Below, piece by piece: positions 15,858 to 25,142 of a stretch of DNA of 64,000 nt. Position numbers and translations under genes: made by a program. The DNA is from Brevibacillus fluminis. Lineage in GTDB: Bacteria; Bacillota; Bacilli; Brevibacillales; Brevibacillaceae. The stretch covers positions 186,001 through 250,000 of the forward strand of contig NZ_RHHQ01000004.1 in assembly GCF_003710825.1 (NCBI RefSeq), written 5' to 3'. The notes under the pieces were generated by a model, which ran no database searches, was not told where the DNA came from, and saw nothing but the letters and a program-made list of their open reading frames with translations. Within the stretch, counting starts at the first letter, position 1. The number at the start of each line of letters is the position of its first letter.

Positions 15858-18041
15858 TTACATGACGCGCTTAAACAGCTTTTCCAATTCGTATGACGAA
15901 AAATGAATGATGATCGGCCTGCCATGCGGGCAGGTGAATGGGCTGGTCGTGAGGCGCAATCGTTCCAACAGCGCTTCCATCTCCTGCTGGGTAAGATAGC
16001 GATTCGCTTTGATGGAAGCCTTGCATGACATCATGATCGCCGCTTTCTCCCTCATCCCACGCACGTCGAAACCGCCTTTTTCGCCTGTTTCCAGTACAAC
16101 CTGCACCAACTCATCGATTACCTCAAGCTCGCTTCCTTCCGGGAACCAGTGCGGATGTGCGCGCACGATGAACGTCCGATTCCCAAACCATTCAATTTCC
16201 AACCCAAGCGAAATCAGCGTCTCAAGCCGAGTCTTCAGGCGCTCCGTCTCTTGTGACGTACACTCGATCGTATGCGGAAACAGCATCATTTGGCTGGCGA
16301 CGCTCTCCGATTTCAGCTTTTCCATGAAATACTCGTAAAAGATTCGCTCTTGTGCCGCATGCTGGTCGATCAAGTACATCCCGTTTTCGTTTTGCGCCAC
16401 GATATACGTCCCATGTACCTGACCGACGGGAAACATCGGCGGGACGGCTGGATGTGCTTCATCAACAACTGGCGAAGGCGTTGATTCAGACACCCCTGTC
16501 GGCATCGTTTCCACCAGTGGCTCATCGGCTAGAGACGATTCATTGAAACGCGACTCGCTTCGCTCGCCATCCATTTCACCAACGCTTGCATCCCTCTGGG
16601 AATGATTCGTCTGCAATGCTTCGACGTTCAGATTTCGTACTGGAACCCGTTCATCCTCAGGCGAAGGCGCAGACCCATCTGGCACTTGCTGCTCCGTAAT
16701 ACCCGATTCAAAAGATGTAGGCTGCACTCTTCGCGTCTCCTCCACCTGTTCAAACTGCGGCGTGTCGGTCTGCGAAGCTCCCTTCTCCATCGGCCAGGCT
16801 GAATCGACTGATGGGCTTTCAAACTGTTCTTGTTGTTGTTGCGGCTTGTCAACACGTGGCAGCCACTCGCGCACACGCGCTTCAAACTGCTGCGGTCGTT
16901 CATAGCGTATTTCTGATTGCAACCGGTTCTGCTCCTGCCTGCTCCCCAACAAATTGCTTTCCCGGCTGATCGGCAGTTCAAAAGCAGGCTGCACAACTTT
17001 CGGCCCCGCTGGTGCCGTCGTACGCTGTGTCGCCAGTGGCTGTGGAATCGTCAAGCCTTTGCGCAGCGCACCTTTCACAGACGCTTCCATAGCAGCGACC
17101 AGCTCGTCCTCCTTGCTGAAGCGAGCTTCCAGCTTAGCAGGATGCACATTCACATCGACCAGCGTCGGGTCCATCTCGATGGACAGACAGACGACCGGAA
17201 AGCGACCGATTGGCAGCAACGTATGATACCCGCGCATAATCGCGTTCGTAAGGGCAAAATTGCGGATATAGCGACCGTTGATAAGCGTAGTCAAATAACT
17301 CCGGTTGGCACGCGTCAGCTCGGTTTTGGAGATGAAGCCCGACCAGTGGAAATCCAGTGTCTCTCCTTCAATCGGCAGCATCAGCTTGGCAGCCTGCACG
17401 CCATAAATCGAAGCGATGACATGGAGTAGTTTGCCGTCTCCCGATGTTTGCAGGATCGTCTTGTCGTTGTGTGTATAGTGAAACGCGATGCCAGGATACG
17501 TGAGCGCCAATCGATTCACATAGTCAGAAATGTGGCCGACCTCGGTGGAGATTGACTTCATGTATTTCAGACGCGCAGGTGTATTGAAAAAAAGCTCGCG
17601 CACCTGAATATCAGTACCTTTGACGGTTGCGGCATCGCTCAGTTCCTTCACTTGCCCGGCTTCAATGAGCACGCGCGTCCCCACTTGTCCGCTCGCTTGC
17701 GAGCTCAACAGCTCAGTCCTGGAGACGGAGGCGATACTTGGCAGCGCCTCCCCCCGAAACCCAAGCGTGTGGATAGAAAACAAATCGCGCGTCGACTTGA
17801 TTTTACTGGTGGCATGACGCTCGAAAGCCCGCTCGCAATCGTCGCGGTCCATCCCGACCCCATCGTCGACGATGCGAATCAGGTCCAGTCCGCCCTCTTT
17901 GATGTGAATCTCAATCCGCTTTGCTTCAGCGTCTACGGCGTTTTCAATCAGCTCTTTTACTACGGAGGCTGGGCGTTCCACCACTTCCCCGGCAGCAATC
18001 ATGTTGGATAGATGCTCATCCAGCACACGAATCCGTCCCAT
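15858..18041 (-). CDS. mutL: DNA mismatch repair protein MutL
   Basis: A 727-residue mismatch repair ATPase and nicking endonuclease. The GHKL ATPase domain (about 1-330) has VVKELIENAVDA, DDGVGMDRDDCERAFERHATSK and TLGFRGEALPSI. A Gln/Pro/Glu-rich linker spans about 340-530. The C-terminal endonuclease has DQHAAQERIFYEYF (the DQHAx2Ex4E metal motif), SCKASIKA and CPHGRP, as expected in bacteria without MutH. The start has AAGGGGTG upstream and lies only 10 nt after the mutS stop, so the pair is one operon. The linker makes it about 100 residues longer than the B. subtilis protein. Confidence 0.98.
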   Translation of the reverse strand: MGRIRVLDEHLSNMIAAGEVVERPASVVKELIENAVDAEAKRIEIHIKEGGLDLIRIVDDGVGMDRDDCERAFERHATSKIKSTRDLFSIHTLGFRGEALPSIASVSRTELLSSQASGQVGTRVLIEAGQVKELSDAATVKGTDIQVRELFFNTPARLKYMKSISTEVGHISDYVNRLALTYPGIAFHYTHNDKTILQTSGDGKLLHVIASIYGVQAAKLMLPIEGETLDFHWSGFISKTELTRANRSYLTTLINGRYIRNFALTNAIMRGYHTLLPIGRFPVVCLSIEMDPTLVDVNVHPAKLEARFSKEDELVAAMEASVKGALRKGLTIPQPLATQRTTAPAGPKVVQPAFELPISRESNLLGSRQEQNRLQSEIRYERPQQFEARVREWLPRVDKPQQQQEQFESPSVDSAWPMEKGASQTDTPQFEQVEETRRVQPTSFESGITEQQVPDGSAPSPEDERVPVRNLNVEALQTNHSQRDASVGEMDGERSESRFNESSLADEPLVETMPTGVSESTPSPVVDEAHPAVPPMFPVGQVHGTYIVAQNENGMYLIDQHAAQERIFYEYFMEKLKSESVASQMMLFPHTIECTSQETERLKTRLETLISLGLEIEWFGNRTFIVRAHPHWFPEGSELEVIDELVQVVLETGEKGGFDVRGMREKAAIMMSCKASIKANRYLTQQEMEALLERLRLTTSPFTCPHGRPIIIHFSSYELEKLFKRVM

Positions 18042-18051
18042 GTCGCACCCC

Positions 18052-20757
18052 TTACTGTTTCATCCGTTTTTGCCAATCATACACCTGCATCAGCGCAGCC
18101 AATGGCGTCAACTGATTGGCGTCTACTTTACGCAGCTCCTGCAGCAGTTCCATCGCCAGCAGCTGATCTGCTGTCACCACAGGCTCCTCTTTTACTTGCA
18201 GCTGTGGTTCCAGTGCCGCCTGCATCGTTGCTGGCACCATTTGCTCCTTGCTTGGATGCTGTTCGGTAGCAATCGGCATAGATTGCGCTGCCAGTACTTG
18301 TTCCAATCCACGCTCAGCCACGCGCTGTGGCGCCATCCACAGTGAATCAAACGAGATTTGTTCCGTTGCAGGAGCTGTCGGCTTTTCATTCTCCAGCTCA
18401 TGCAAAATTTGGCGTGCCCGCGCAATCACCTTATCCGGCAAAGCTGCCAGCTCGGCCACATGGATGCCATAGCTTTTGTCCGCTCGGCCTTGCTCAATCC
18501 GGTGCAGGAATAACAGCTTTCCTCCCCGCTCCTCGCAGCGTGCATTTACATTTACGACGCGCGAAAGCATCTCTTCCAAACGTGTCAGTTCGTGATAGTG
18601 CGTGGAAAAGAGCGTTTTCGCTCCGATTTCCTCATGAATATATTCAATAACGGCTTGCGCCAGCGCCATACCGTCGTACGTCGATGTACCACGACCGATC
18701 TCATCCAACAAAATCAGGCTGTTCGCGGTCGCTTTTTGCAGCGCGTTTTTCGTTTCTAGCATTTCGACCATGAACGTACTGTGGCCACCCACCAAATCGT
18801 CCGCAGCCCCGATACGGGTAAAAATCTGGTCGACCAGCGTCAGCTTAGCATACGACGCAGGAACAAAGCAGCCAACTTGGGCGATGACGAACATTAAGGC
18901 GATCTGCCGCATATACGTGCTTTTCCCCGCCATGTTCGGTCCGGTGATCAGCAAAATCTGCCGCCCTTGCTGATCGAGATGGGCGTCATTCGCCACGTAC
19001 TTTTCCGAGTTGAGCACCGCTTCCACTACCGGATGACGACCGTCCGTAATGACGCACTCACCTGTAGTGACGATATGCGGTCGCGTAAATCCACGCTCAT
19101 CGCTCACCGTCGCGAATGATTGCAACACATCAATGGTAGCGACGCGCTCTGCCAATGCTTGAATGCGCGTCACGTGTTTGGCTACTTCCGTGCGGATTTC
19201 AGTAAAAAGCTGGTACTCCAGCTCGATCATTTTTTCTTCCGCTTCCAAAATAAGCGCTTCTTTTTCTTTCAGCTCTGGCGTGATATAGCGCTCTGCATTG
19301 GTTAGCGTTTGCTTGCGTTCATAACGATCGAGCGGCACCGACGCTAGGTTGGCTCTCGACACTTCCAAATAGTAGCCGAATACTTTGTTGAAGCCGACTT
19401 TTAGCGAACGGATGCCGGTTGCTTCCCGCTCTGATTGCTCCAGCTGGGCGATCCAGTGCTTACCCTCGCGGCTGGCAATGTGCAGCTTGTCCAAATAATC
19501 GTCGTACCCGGTCTTCAGCATGCCGCCGTCCCGCACCGAGATCGGCGGGTCATCGACAAGCGCTCGCTCGAGCAAGTCTTTGATATCGACACACTCGTCC
19601 ATCTCTTCGGCAATCGCGGATAAAATCGCAGAGCCGCTTGCGTGCAAAGCCGCTTTTACATTCGGAATTGCATCAAGTGAATGGCGTAGCTGAACAAGAT
19701 CCCGGGCATTGGCGTTCCCATATGCCGTCCGGCCGATCAATCGCTCCAAATCGTACACTTGGTCCAAGAGAGTGCGCAGATCGGAGCGCAGCAGCATATC
19801 TGCTTTTAGTTGCTCCACCGCATTGAGTCGGTACTCGATCTCGCTGTGCGTGTAAAGCGGGCGCTCAAGCCAGCGTCGCAGCAGCCGTCCGCCCATCGCA
19901 GTCTCCGTCCGATCGAGCAGCCAGAGGAGCGAGCCATGCTTCGCTTTGTCTCGAATGGTTTCGGTCAGCTCCAGATTGCGCCGAGAAAACGGGTCAAGCT
20001 GCAAAAACTGGCGAGCTTCATACGCGCGCAATGCCCGCAAGTGGGCGAGGCTGCGCTTCTGCGTCGTGCCGATATAGGTAAGCAAGGCGCTCACCGCCAG
20101 TTGCTGCTCCGCCGCAAGCTCTAAAGCAGCCGGGCCATACTGACGCTCCGCCGCCCCGTTGTCCACCTGCTCCTGCGCAAGTAAATTAACCGGTGCGTTC
20201 ACGGCCGGTAAAATCGACGGCACGACACCTGAGAGGACCAGTTCCTTCGGCCGGTATTGCAGCGCTTCATCCACCACTGCATCCAAGCTACCGCTAAGCG
20301 AGGTGACATGCATTTCACCTGTCGACAGGTCGCAAGCCGCGATCGATCCGCTCTGGCCGGTGGCCACAATCGCAGCTATGTAGTTGTTTTCCTTTTCGGA
20401 AAGCCATTTGCCTTCCATCATGGTACCGGGTGTAATGACCCGTGTCACTTCGCGGCGAACGACACCTTTGGCTTCCTTCGGGTCCTCAACCTGCTCGCAT
20501 ATCGCCACCTTGTAGCCTTTTTGCAGCAATTGTGCGATATACGCCTCTGCAGAGTGATGCGGCACGCCGCACATCGGGATGCGCTCTTCTCCGCCCCCTT
20601 CTCTTCCGGTCAAGGTAATTTCCAGTTCACGGGACGCTTTGATCGCATCTTCGAAAAACAATTCATAAAAGTCTCCTAGGCGAAAAAAGAGGAAAGCATC
20701 GGAATACTCTCGTTTGATCGCAAGGTACTGTTGGATCATCGGTGTATACTGAGCCAT
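18052..20757 (-). CDS. mutS: DNA mismatch repair protein MutS
   Basis: A 901-residue mismatch sensor. The mismatch-binding N-terminus has FRLGDFYELFFEDA with the Phe-x-Glu wedge region, then connector, core and clamp domains. The C-terminal ABC ATPase has GPNMAGKSTYMRQ (Walker A), DEIGRGTSTYDG (Walker B) and SYGIHVAELAALP. After the ATPase is an extended, low-complexity, Gln/Thr/Ala-rich linker leading to a last helix near the C-terminus, where many MutS proteins carry the clamp-binding or tetramer region. It acts with MutL encoded directly downstream. Confidence 0.98.
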   Translation of the reverse strand: MAQYTPMIQQYLAIKREYSDAFLFFRLGDFYELFFEDAIKASRELEITLTGREGGGEERIPMCGVPHHSAEAYIAQLLQKGYKVAICEQVEDPKEAKGVVRREVTRVITPGTMMEGKWLSEKENNYIAAIVATGQSGSIAACDLSTGEMHVTSLSGSLDAVVDEALQYRPKELVLSGVVPSILPAVNAPVNLLAQEQVDNGAAERQYGPAALELAAEQQLAVSALLTYIGTTQKRSLAHLRALRAYEARQFLQLDPFSRRNLELTETIRDKAKHGSLLWLLDRTETAMGGRLLRRWLERPLYTHSEIEYRLNAVEQLKADMLLRSDLRTLLDQVYDLERLIGRTAYGNANARDLVQLRHSLDAIPNVKAALHASGSAILSAIAEEMDECVDIKDLLERALVDDPPISVRDGGMLKTGYDDYLDKLHIASREGKHWIAQLEQSEREATGIRSLKVGFNKVFGYYLEVSRANLASVPLDRYERKQTLTNAERYITPELKEKEALILEAEEKMIELEYQLFTEIRTEVAKHVTRIQALAERVATIDVLQSFATVSDERGFTRPHIVTTGECVITDGRHPVVEAVLNSEKYVANDAHLDQQGRQILLITGPNMAGKSTYMRQIALMFVIAQVGCFVPASYAKLTLVDQIFTRIGAADDLVGGHSTFMVEMLETKNALQKATANSLILLDEIGRGTSTYDGMALAQAVIEYIHEEIGAKTLFSTHYHELTRLEEMLSRVVNVNARCEERGGKLLFLHRIEQGRADKSYGIHVAELAALPDKVIARARQILHELENEKPTAPATEQISFDSLWMAPQRVAERGLEQVLAAQSMPIATEQHPSKEQMVPATMQAALEPQLQVKEEPVVTADQLLAMELLQELRKVDANQLTPLAALMQVYDWQKRMKQ

Positions 20758-20798
20758 AGGTATATTCGTCTCCTACTTCTTTAAAATCTCGACATTCA

Positions 20799-22145
20799 TT
20801 ATATCACAGCTATCGCGTCCTCATCATCGGTAGTGGATGGGACTGTGAGCTTCCATGCTGGCCGGAAGTCTTCATCTGCAAACCATGCCGCTGCCGACAT
20901 CGCCTCTGCAAAAAACGGATCCAACGATTGTCGGTACGTTTGATAGGTAGAAAGCAGCGACAATTCCCGCCACAGCCCCCGGACGATCGGACGGATGGTC
21001 GCTTTGTCCCCTTGATAATAAGCAGATTGCACCAATATTCGCCGTAACGGGTCTTGTCTAAGTTCCCGGTGATGGGTAGCGACGACTTTCGCCAAAGCGA
21101 GAATGCCTTTGGCGACACGCGGCGTGACAAGCCAACTAGGCAACGTACGATACTCAAAGCCCCCGTAGCTTTTTTCGCGCACATCGCCAAAAAAGCCGTA
21201 GCGCGGCCTTCTCCTTTGGCATCCCCCATCTTCTAGCAACATCAGTGGTAGGGCCAAATACGTATCCAGTTTGCGCACGAATGCTGCGTTTAGCGCGATT
21301 CCGCTGAAATGGATATGACCGCCGATTGGATAACCGTCAAACGGCATGCCGCCTGCGATCCATTCGAGCTCCGGCGCGATTTTTTTGGTAGCTGCAAGCC
21401 GCATCGTGCGGTACATCTCGACAAAAAGCTCATTGGGATCTGCGGATGGCTTTGGCCGTAACTCGACCAGCGGATGTAGGAGCGCGGACGGTTTTTCCCG
21501 AAAGCGAACAGCATCGTAGCCAATCGTGCCGCTGCGCCCGACATATCGGGAAGCAAAAGCCATCTGGCCCGATGGATCGCGCAGGGCGAATTCCGGATCG
21601 GCTCCAAGTACCACCTCACTTTGGCGAAGTAGCGCTTCCAGCTGCTGTTGCTCCCATTCCTCCTGAAGCTGGCGAAGAAAAGACGTGTACGGCTCGATTG
21701 ACTCATCATCGACCCGTATCGTTATGACAGCTTGGCGAAATTCAGACATTGCTGCAATTTCTACGATGCCGACATCCAGTCCTACGGCATAAATGCTGCG
21801 GATGGCCATCGGTTCGATTTTTTTAATTTCCGTATTGTCTTGATGATCGGGAACCTCCTCAAAGCGCAATGGTTGCGGGAGCGCAGACATTGTATCGAGC
21901 CATACCGACTTTCCTTCCGCCAACCACACTTTGACCACGCGAAATTGGTGCACGAGCATGCGATAGCGCCGCATCGGTATTGATTCGCTCTGATCTTGCT
22001 CACGTAAAACCGGAATGCCGTTCATCCGCAAGAGTTGGCGTAAAGTGGGAAGATGCTGACACCGTGCAATAGCTTCCGGCCGATTCATCGGCAAAAGCGA
22101 GCCGGGGACCCGACCGAATGAAGGCGATGCTGCCATGTTATCCAT
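20799..22145 (-). CDS. Putative amidoligase, COOH-NH2 ligase type 2
   Basis: A 448-residue protein with a C-terminal half typical of the carboxylate-amine ligases related to glutamine synthetase. Key motifs, numbered from the chosen start, are GADPEF (181-186), VELRPKPS (227-234), GGHIHFSG (275-282) and GFEYRTLPS (329-337), which supply the acid, Arg and His residues for ATP/metal and substrate. The N-terminal ~150 residues look accessory and are of unknown role. The ATG used has GGAGGGG upstream; a longer start would include that site. The gene lies alone between mutS and the cotE terminator. By analogy this family joins a carboxyl to an amine on a peptide or small molecule. A role in spore coat or wall modification is inferred only from the neighbour cotE. 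Confidence 0.78.
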   Translation of the reverse strand: MDNMAASPSFGRVPGSLLPMNRPEAIARCQHLPTLRQLLRMNGIPVLREQDQSESIPMRRYRMLVHQFRVVKVWLAEGKSVWLDTMSALPQPLRFEEVPDHQDNTEIKKIEPMAIRSIYAVGLDVGIVEIAAMSEFRQAVITIRVDDESIEPYTSFLRQLQEEWEQQQLEALLRQSEVVLGADPEFALRDPSGQMAFASRYVGRSGTIGYDAVRFREKPSALLHPLVELRPKPSADPNELFVEMYRTMRLAATKKIAPELEWIAGGMPFDGYPIGGHIHFSGIALNAAFVRKLDTYLALPLMLLEDGGCQRRRPRYGFFGDVREKSYGGFEYRTLPSWLVTPRVAKGILALAKVVATHHRELRQDPLRRILVQSAYYQGDKATIRPIVRGLWRELSLLSTYQTYRQSLDPFFAEAMSAAAWFADEDFRPAWKLTVPSTTDDEDAIAVI

Positions 22146-22233
22146 TATCGTCCCCTCCATTTTTGTGGTGAAATAGCATATTCCCACGCCCAGAAAACCG
22201 TGTATGAGGAACGGCGAAAAGATTCCCGTTTTG

Positions 22234-22267
22234 AATAAAAAAAAAAGAGGAGAATCCCGTCTCCTCT
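22234..22267 (-). terminator. Terminator of cotE
   Basis: AGAGGAGA (22246-22253) pairs with TCTCCTCT (22260-22267). On the minus strand this is followed by a run of more than ten T. It begins only 3 nt after the cotE stop and separates cotE from the amidoligase gene. Confidence 0.9.
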
Positions 22268-22269
22268 TG

Positions 22270-22833
22270 TTAATCTAAGTCATCCAGCAGTCCTGCCGAT
22301 TCAAAATCGTCGAATTCATCATCACTTGTCTCGTCATACTCGGTGCTCATACCAAAATCTTTCTCATCGCAGCTGTTGCAAACGACTACGCAAACTTTTG
22401 TCTCCCCGATGATTTCAACAGCAAAATCGCTCTCTACTTTCACTTGAACGGTTCCACCGCTGCCCAGCTCCGCTTTGACGCATTTTGGCTGCTCGACAGC
22501 ACGAGCAACAACTTCCAGGTCGCCGCGTGTGTTGGTGTCATAGAATGATAATGGCACCGTCACGGAGAAGTTTACCGTTTGTTTGGTCACTTCCGTCTGC
22601 GTATTGTTTGCGTAAGAGTACCACAGGTTGCAGTCAAAGGAACCAATGACATCAACCGCATCACCCGATTTGGCTGCTTGAAAGGAAGTGTTGATGAGCC
22701 AGCACCCAAGAATGGTTGATGGTGTGTGATTCGGTGTGATCGTGTACGTTTGTTGGGAAAATTTATGTCCTTTGCCAACGACTGCTTTAGCAATTAATTC
22801 CCGGCATTGCAGGTCTTTATCTGTACCCGACAT
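22270..22833 (-). CDS. cotE: Outer spore coat morphogenetic protein CotE
   Basis: A 187-residue protein close in length to B. subtilis CotE (181). It begins MSGTDKDLQCRELIAKAVVGKGHKFSQ and has the conserved ILGCWLINTSF and GSFDCNLWYSY segments. The C-terminus is very acidic (DETSDDEFDDFESAGLLDD), as in CotE, where it recruits outer coat proteins. It is made in the mother cell and assembles the outer coat around the forespore. GGAGGTAA precedes the ATG; a longer ATG frame is not needed. A CATACA element upstream could be part of a SigE-type -10, but I could not match a full promoter. Confidence 0.95.
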   Translation of the reverse strand: MSGTDKDLQCRELIAKAVVGKGHKFSQQTYTITPNHTPSTILGCWLINTSFQAAKSGDAVDVIGSFDCNLWYSYANNTQTEVTKQTVNFSVTVPLSFYDTNTRGDLEVVARAVEQPKCVKAELGSGGTVQVKVESDFAVEIIGETKVCVVVCNSCDEKDFGMSTEYDETSDDEFDDFESAGLLDDLD

Positions 22834-22943
22834 GTTGTTACCTCCTCCATACAATGTTTCTGTACATTTGTATGCAGGTCATCCGTCTAGGGTGCAAACG
22901 TCTAGGGAATCAATCCATTTTTTTCAGGTCGGTCGCCTATCGC

Positions 22944-23393
22944 CTAGTGGGAGCAGCAGCCGTCGCCATGATCTTTTGCAACCGATGGGCTGCCGGTTTC
23001 GCCTTTCAGCGGGTCACCGCCGGTATCAAGAATGATGCGCTCAGAGACAGCATTCGTGATGACATTAGTCACCATTTGCAGCAAATCGTTCACATCAACT
23101 TGTGACTGTTTGAATTCGGAAACAACTGGAATTTCGTCGAGCTGTTCATGCAGCTGATCCAATTCGGTTTCCAGCTTTTGTACCAGTTCCTTTTTGTTCA
23201 TGGATTCAAACATGACCACTTGCTTCTGCTTTTGCTTCAGCTCCTGGATCAAATCCTGCACGCGCTCGTTCAGCTTGATCTGCGCTTCTGCTCTTTTATA
23301 GAAATCCACTTCCTTGGTCCGCGCCATCATCGTCGCCAGTTCACGCGCTTTATCCAAGATTTCTTTTTGCGTGTATTGTTTTGTGCTGTCCAT
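22944..23393 (-). CDS. ricA: RicA (YmcA), subunit of the RicAFT complex
   Basis: A 149-residue, mostly helical protein of the YlbF/YmcA family. With RicF and RicT it forms a complex that in B. subtilis promotes mRNA maturation with RNase Y and affects Spo0A phosphorylation, competence and biofilm formation. The C-terminal GDGCCSH has the Cys residues that contribute to Fe-S binding in this complex. It starts 6 nt after the miaB stop, the standard miaB-ricA order, so it is co-transcribed with miaB. The rny gene, its functional partner, lies in the same window. Confidence 0.93.
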   Translation of the reverse strand: MDSTKQYTQKEILDKARELATMMARTKEVDFYKRAEAQIKLNERVQDLIQELKQKQKQVVMFESMNKKELVQKLETELDQLHEQLDEIPVVSEFKQSQVDVNDLLQMVTNVITNAVSERIILDTGGDPLKGETGSPSVAKDHGDGCCSH

Positions 23394-23399
23394 TTGCCA

Positions 23400-24911
23400 T
23401 CATACCTCGACTTTCGCTACGATCTCCCCATAGAGGGTGAATGTTTTCGCATCTGTGATTGTTACATCAACAAACGTGCCGATCAGAGATTTGTCGCCGT
23501 TGAAATGAACGAGCTTTCCGCCTCTTGTACGGCCGGATAGCACCTCGGGGTTGTTCTTGCTCTCCCCTTCCACCAACAGCTCTACTGTCTGGCCGAGCAT
23601 CGCCAGATTTTTTACCAGGCTGCTCTTTTGCTGCACTTCCATCAATCGATGCAGCCTGCTTTTCTTTACTTCCTCTGGAACGGAATCTTCCATCACGGCA
23701 GCCGGTGTGCCTTCACGCGGGGAATACATGAACGTATAGGCTGAATCGAAGCCGACCTCACTCACCAGGGAAAGTGTATCCTCGAACTGCTCCTCGGTTT
23801 CCCCAGGGAAGCCGACGATGATATCTGTAGAAAGCGTAGCATTCGGGATGGCCGCTTTTATTTTACGTACCAGTTCTAAGTAGTGTTCGCGCGTATACTT
23901 GCGGGCCATCTTCTTCAGGACTTCCGTGCTTCCCGATTGGAATGGCAGGTGAATTTGCTCCACCAGATTGCCGCCTTTCGCCAACACTTCGATCAGATGA
24001 TCATCAAAATCGCGCGGATGGCTTGTCGTAAAACGGATGCGCGGAATGTCGATCAGGCGGATTTCGTCCAGCAAGTGGCCGAACCCATATTGGATATCTT
24101 CGAAATCTTTGCCGTACGCATTGACGTTTTGACCGAGCAGCATGATTTCCTTAAAGCCTTGGCGTGCGAGATCGCGCACTTCTGCGATGACATCCTCTGG
24201 ACGGCGACTCCGCTCTTTCCCGCGCGTGTACGGCACGATGCAGTACGTACAGAACTTGTCGCAACCGTACATAATATTGACCCATGCCTTAGTTTTGTCT
24301 TCGCGCACCTTCGGCATGTTCTCGATGATGTCGCCCTCTTTGGACCATACCTCGATGACCATCTCTTTTTGGAACATGGCATCGCGCAAAAGAACAGGCA
24401 GCCTGTGGATGTTGTGCGTACCGAAGATCAGGTCGACGTGCGCATGCTTGGACATGATCTTGTTCACGACGCTCTCTTCTTGCGACATGCAGCCGCAGAC
24501 GCCGAGGATCACGTTCGGGTTGTTGCGCTTGAGCACTTTCATGTGGCCCAATTCGCCAAATACCTTATCTTCCGCATTTTCGCGGATCGCACAGGTATTG
24601 AACAGGATGACGTCCGCCTCCTGGTATTCCTCCGTCGATTCATAGCCCATCTGCTCAAGAATTCCGGCAATCGTTTCGGTATCGTGCTCATTCATTTGAC
24701 ATCCGTATGTACGGATCAAATAATGCTTGCCCTTCCCGATTTCACGCATTTCCTCTGGAATTCCGAAATCATAATGGACCTGAATGTCCTCTTTCCCCCG
24801 TTTTTTGGCATCCTTCAGACTAGGGGGCTGAAAGTATTTCGCATAGTCATCGGGTGTTTTCGCGGACTTGCCGGATTTTAAGTCCGGTGTCGCCTCATTT
24901 TTTACTGTCAT
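23400..24911 (-). CDS. miaB: tRNA methylthiotransferase MiaB
   Basis: A 503-residue radical SAM enzyme that converts i6A37 to ms2i6A37 in tRNAs reading UNN codons. The UPF0004 domain has Cys71, Cys107 and Cys141 for the auxiliary cluster. The radical SAM motif is GCDKFCTYC (Cys217, 221, 224). The C-terminal TRAM domain contains [20 protein letters not shown]. The ATG used lies 9 nt after GAGGTG; an in-frame GTG four codons upstream lies inside that site. The ~60-residue N-terminal extension before the first domain is normal in Bacillales. Confidence 0.97.
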   Translation of the reverse strand: MTVKNEATPDLKSGKSAKTPDDYAKYFQPPSLKDAKKRGKEDIQVHYDFGIPEEMREIGKGKHYLIRTYGCQMNEHDTETIAGILEQMGYESTEEYQEADVILFNTCAIRENAEDKVFGELGHMKVLKRNNPNVILGVCGCMSQEESVVNKIMSKHAHVDLIFGTHNIHRLPVLLRDAMFQKEMVIEVWSKEGDIIENMPKVREDKTKAWVNIMYGCDKFCTYCIVPYTRGKERSRRPEDVIAEVRDLARQGFKEIMLLGQNVNAYGKDFEDIQYGFGHLLDEIRLIDIPRIRFTTSHPRDFDDHLIEVLAKGGNLVEQIHLPFQSGSTEVLKKMARKYTREHYLELVRKIKAAIPNATLSTDIIVGFPGETEEQFEDTLSLVSEVGFDSAYTFMYSPREGTPAAVMEDSVPEEVKKSRLHRLMEVQQKSSLVKNLAMLGQTVELLVEGESKNNPEVLSGRTRGGKLVHFNGDKSLIGTFVDVTITDAKTFTLYGEIVAKVEV

Positions 24912-24976
24912 GAATCTATTCACCTCTGTTGATTAGTAAGCGTCAAGTAAGGATGGAATACTGATTCCATCACAAT

Positions 24977-24982
24977 ATTATA
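24977..24982 (-). promoter_or_regulatory. Extended -10 element for miaB
   Basis: On the minus strand TATAAT is preceded by TGG, forming an extended -10 about 65 nt before the miaB start. No convincing -35 was seen. It sits in the 231-nt divergent gap shared with the SLH gene, which holds no other feature I can support. Confidence 0.5.
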
Positions 24983-25142
24983 CCATAGCTTGGCATGAAT
25001 AAAAAATCATTTACCGGGAATGGTTACCTGCCTCTTTTTTGGCAAGCACATTTTTTTGGAAATTTCTTTGAAACCTTTTTTACATTCCCCTCGTCAGAAA
25101 GGTGTGAACGTAATAAAATAGAAAAAATTAGGAGGCATTCAA

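Noticed and set aside
23883..24881. 332-codon plus-strand frame opposite miaB
   Set aside because: The minus strand encodes all MiaB motifs; the antisense frame has no family features.
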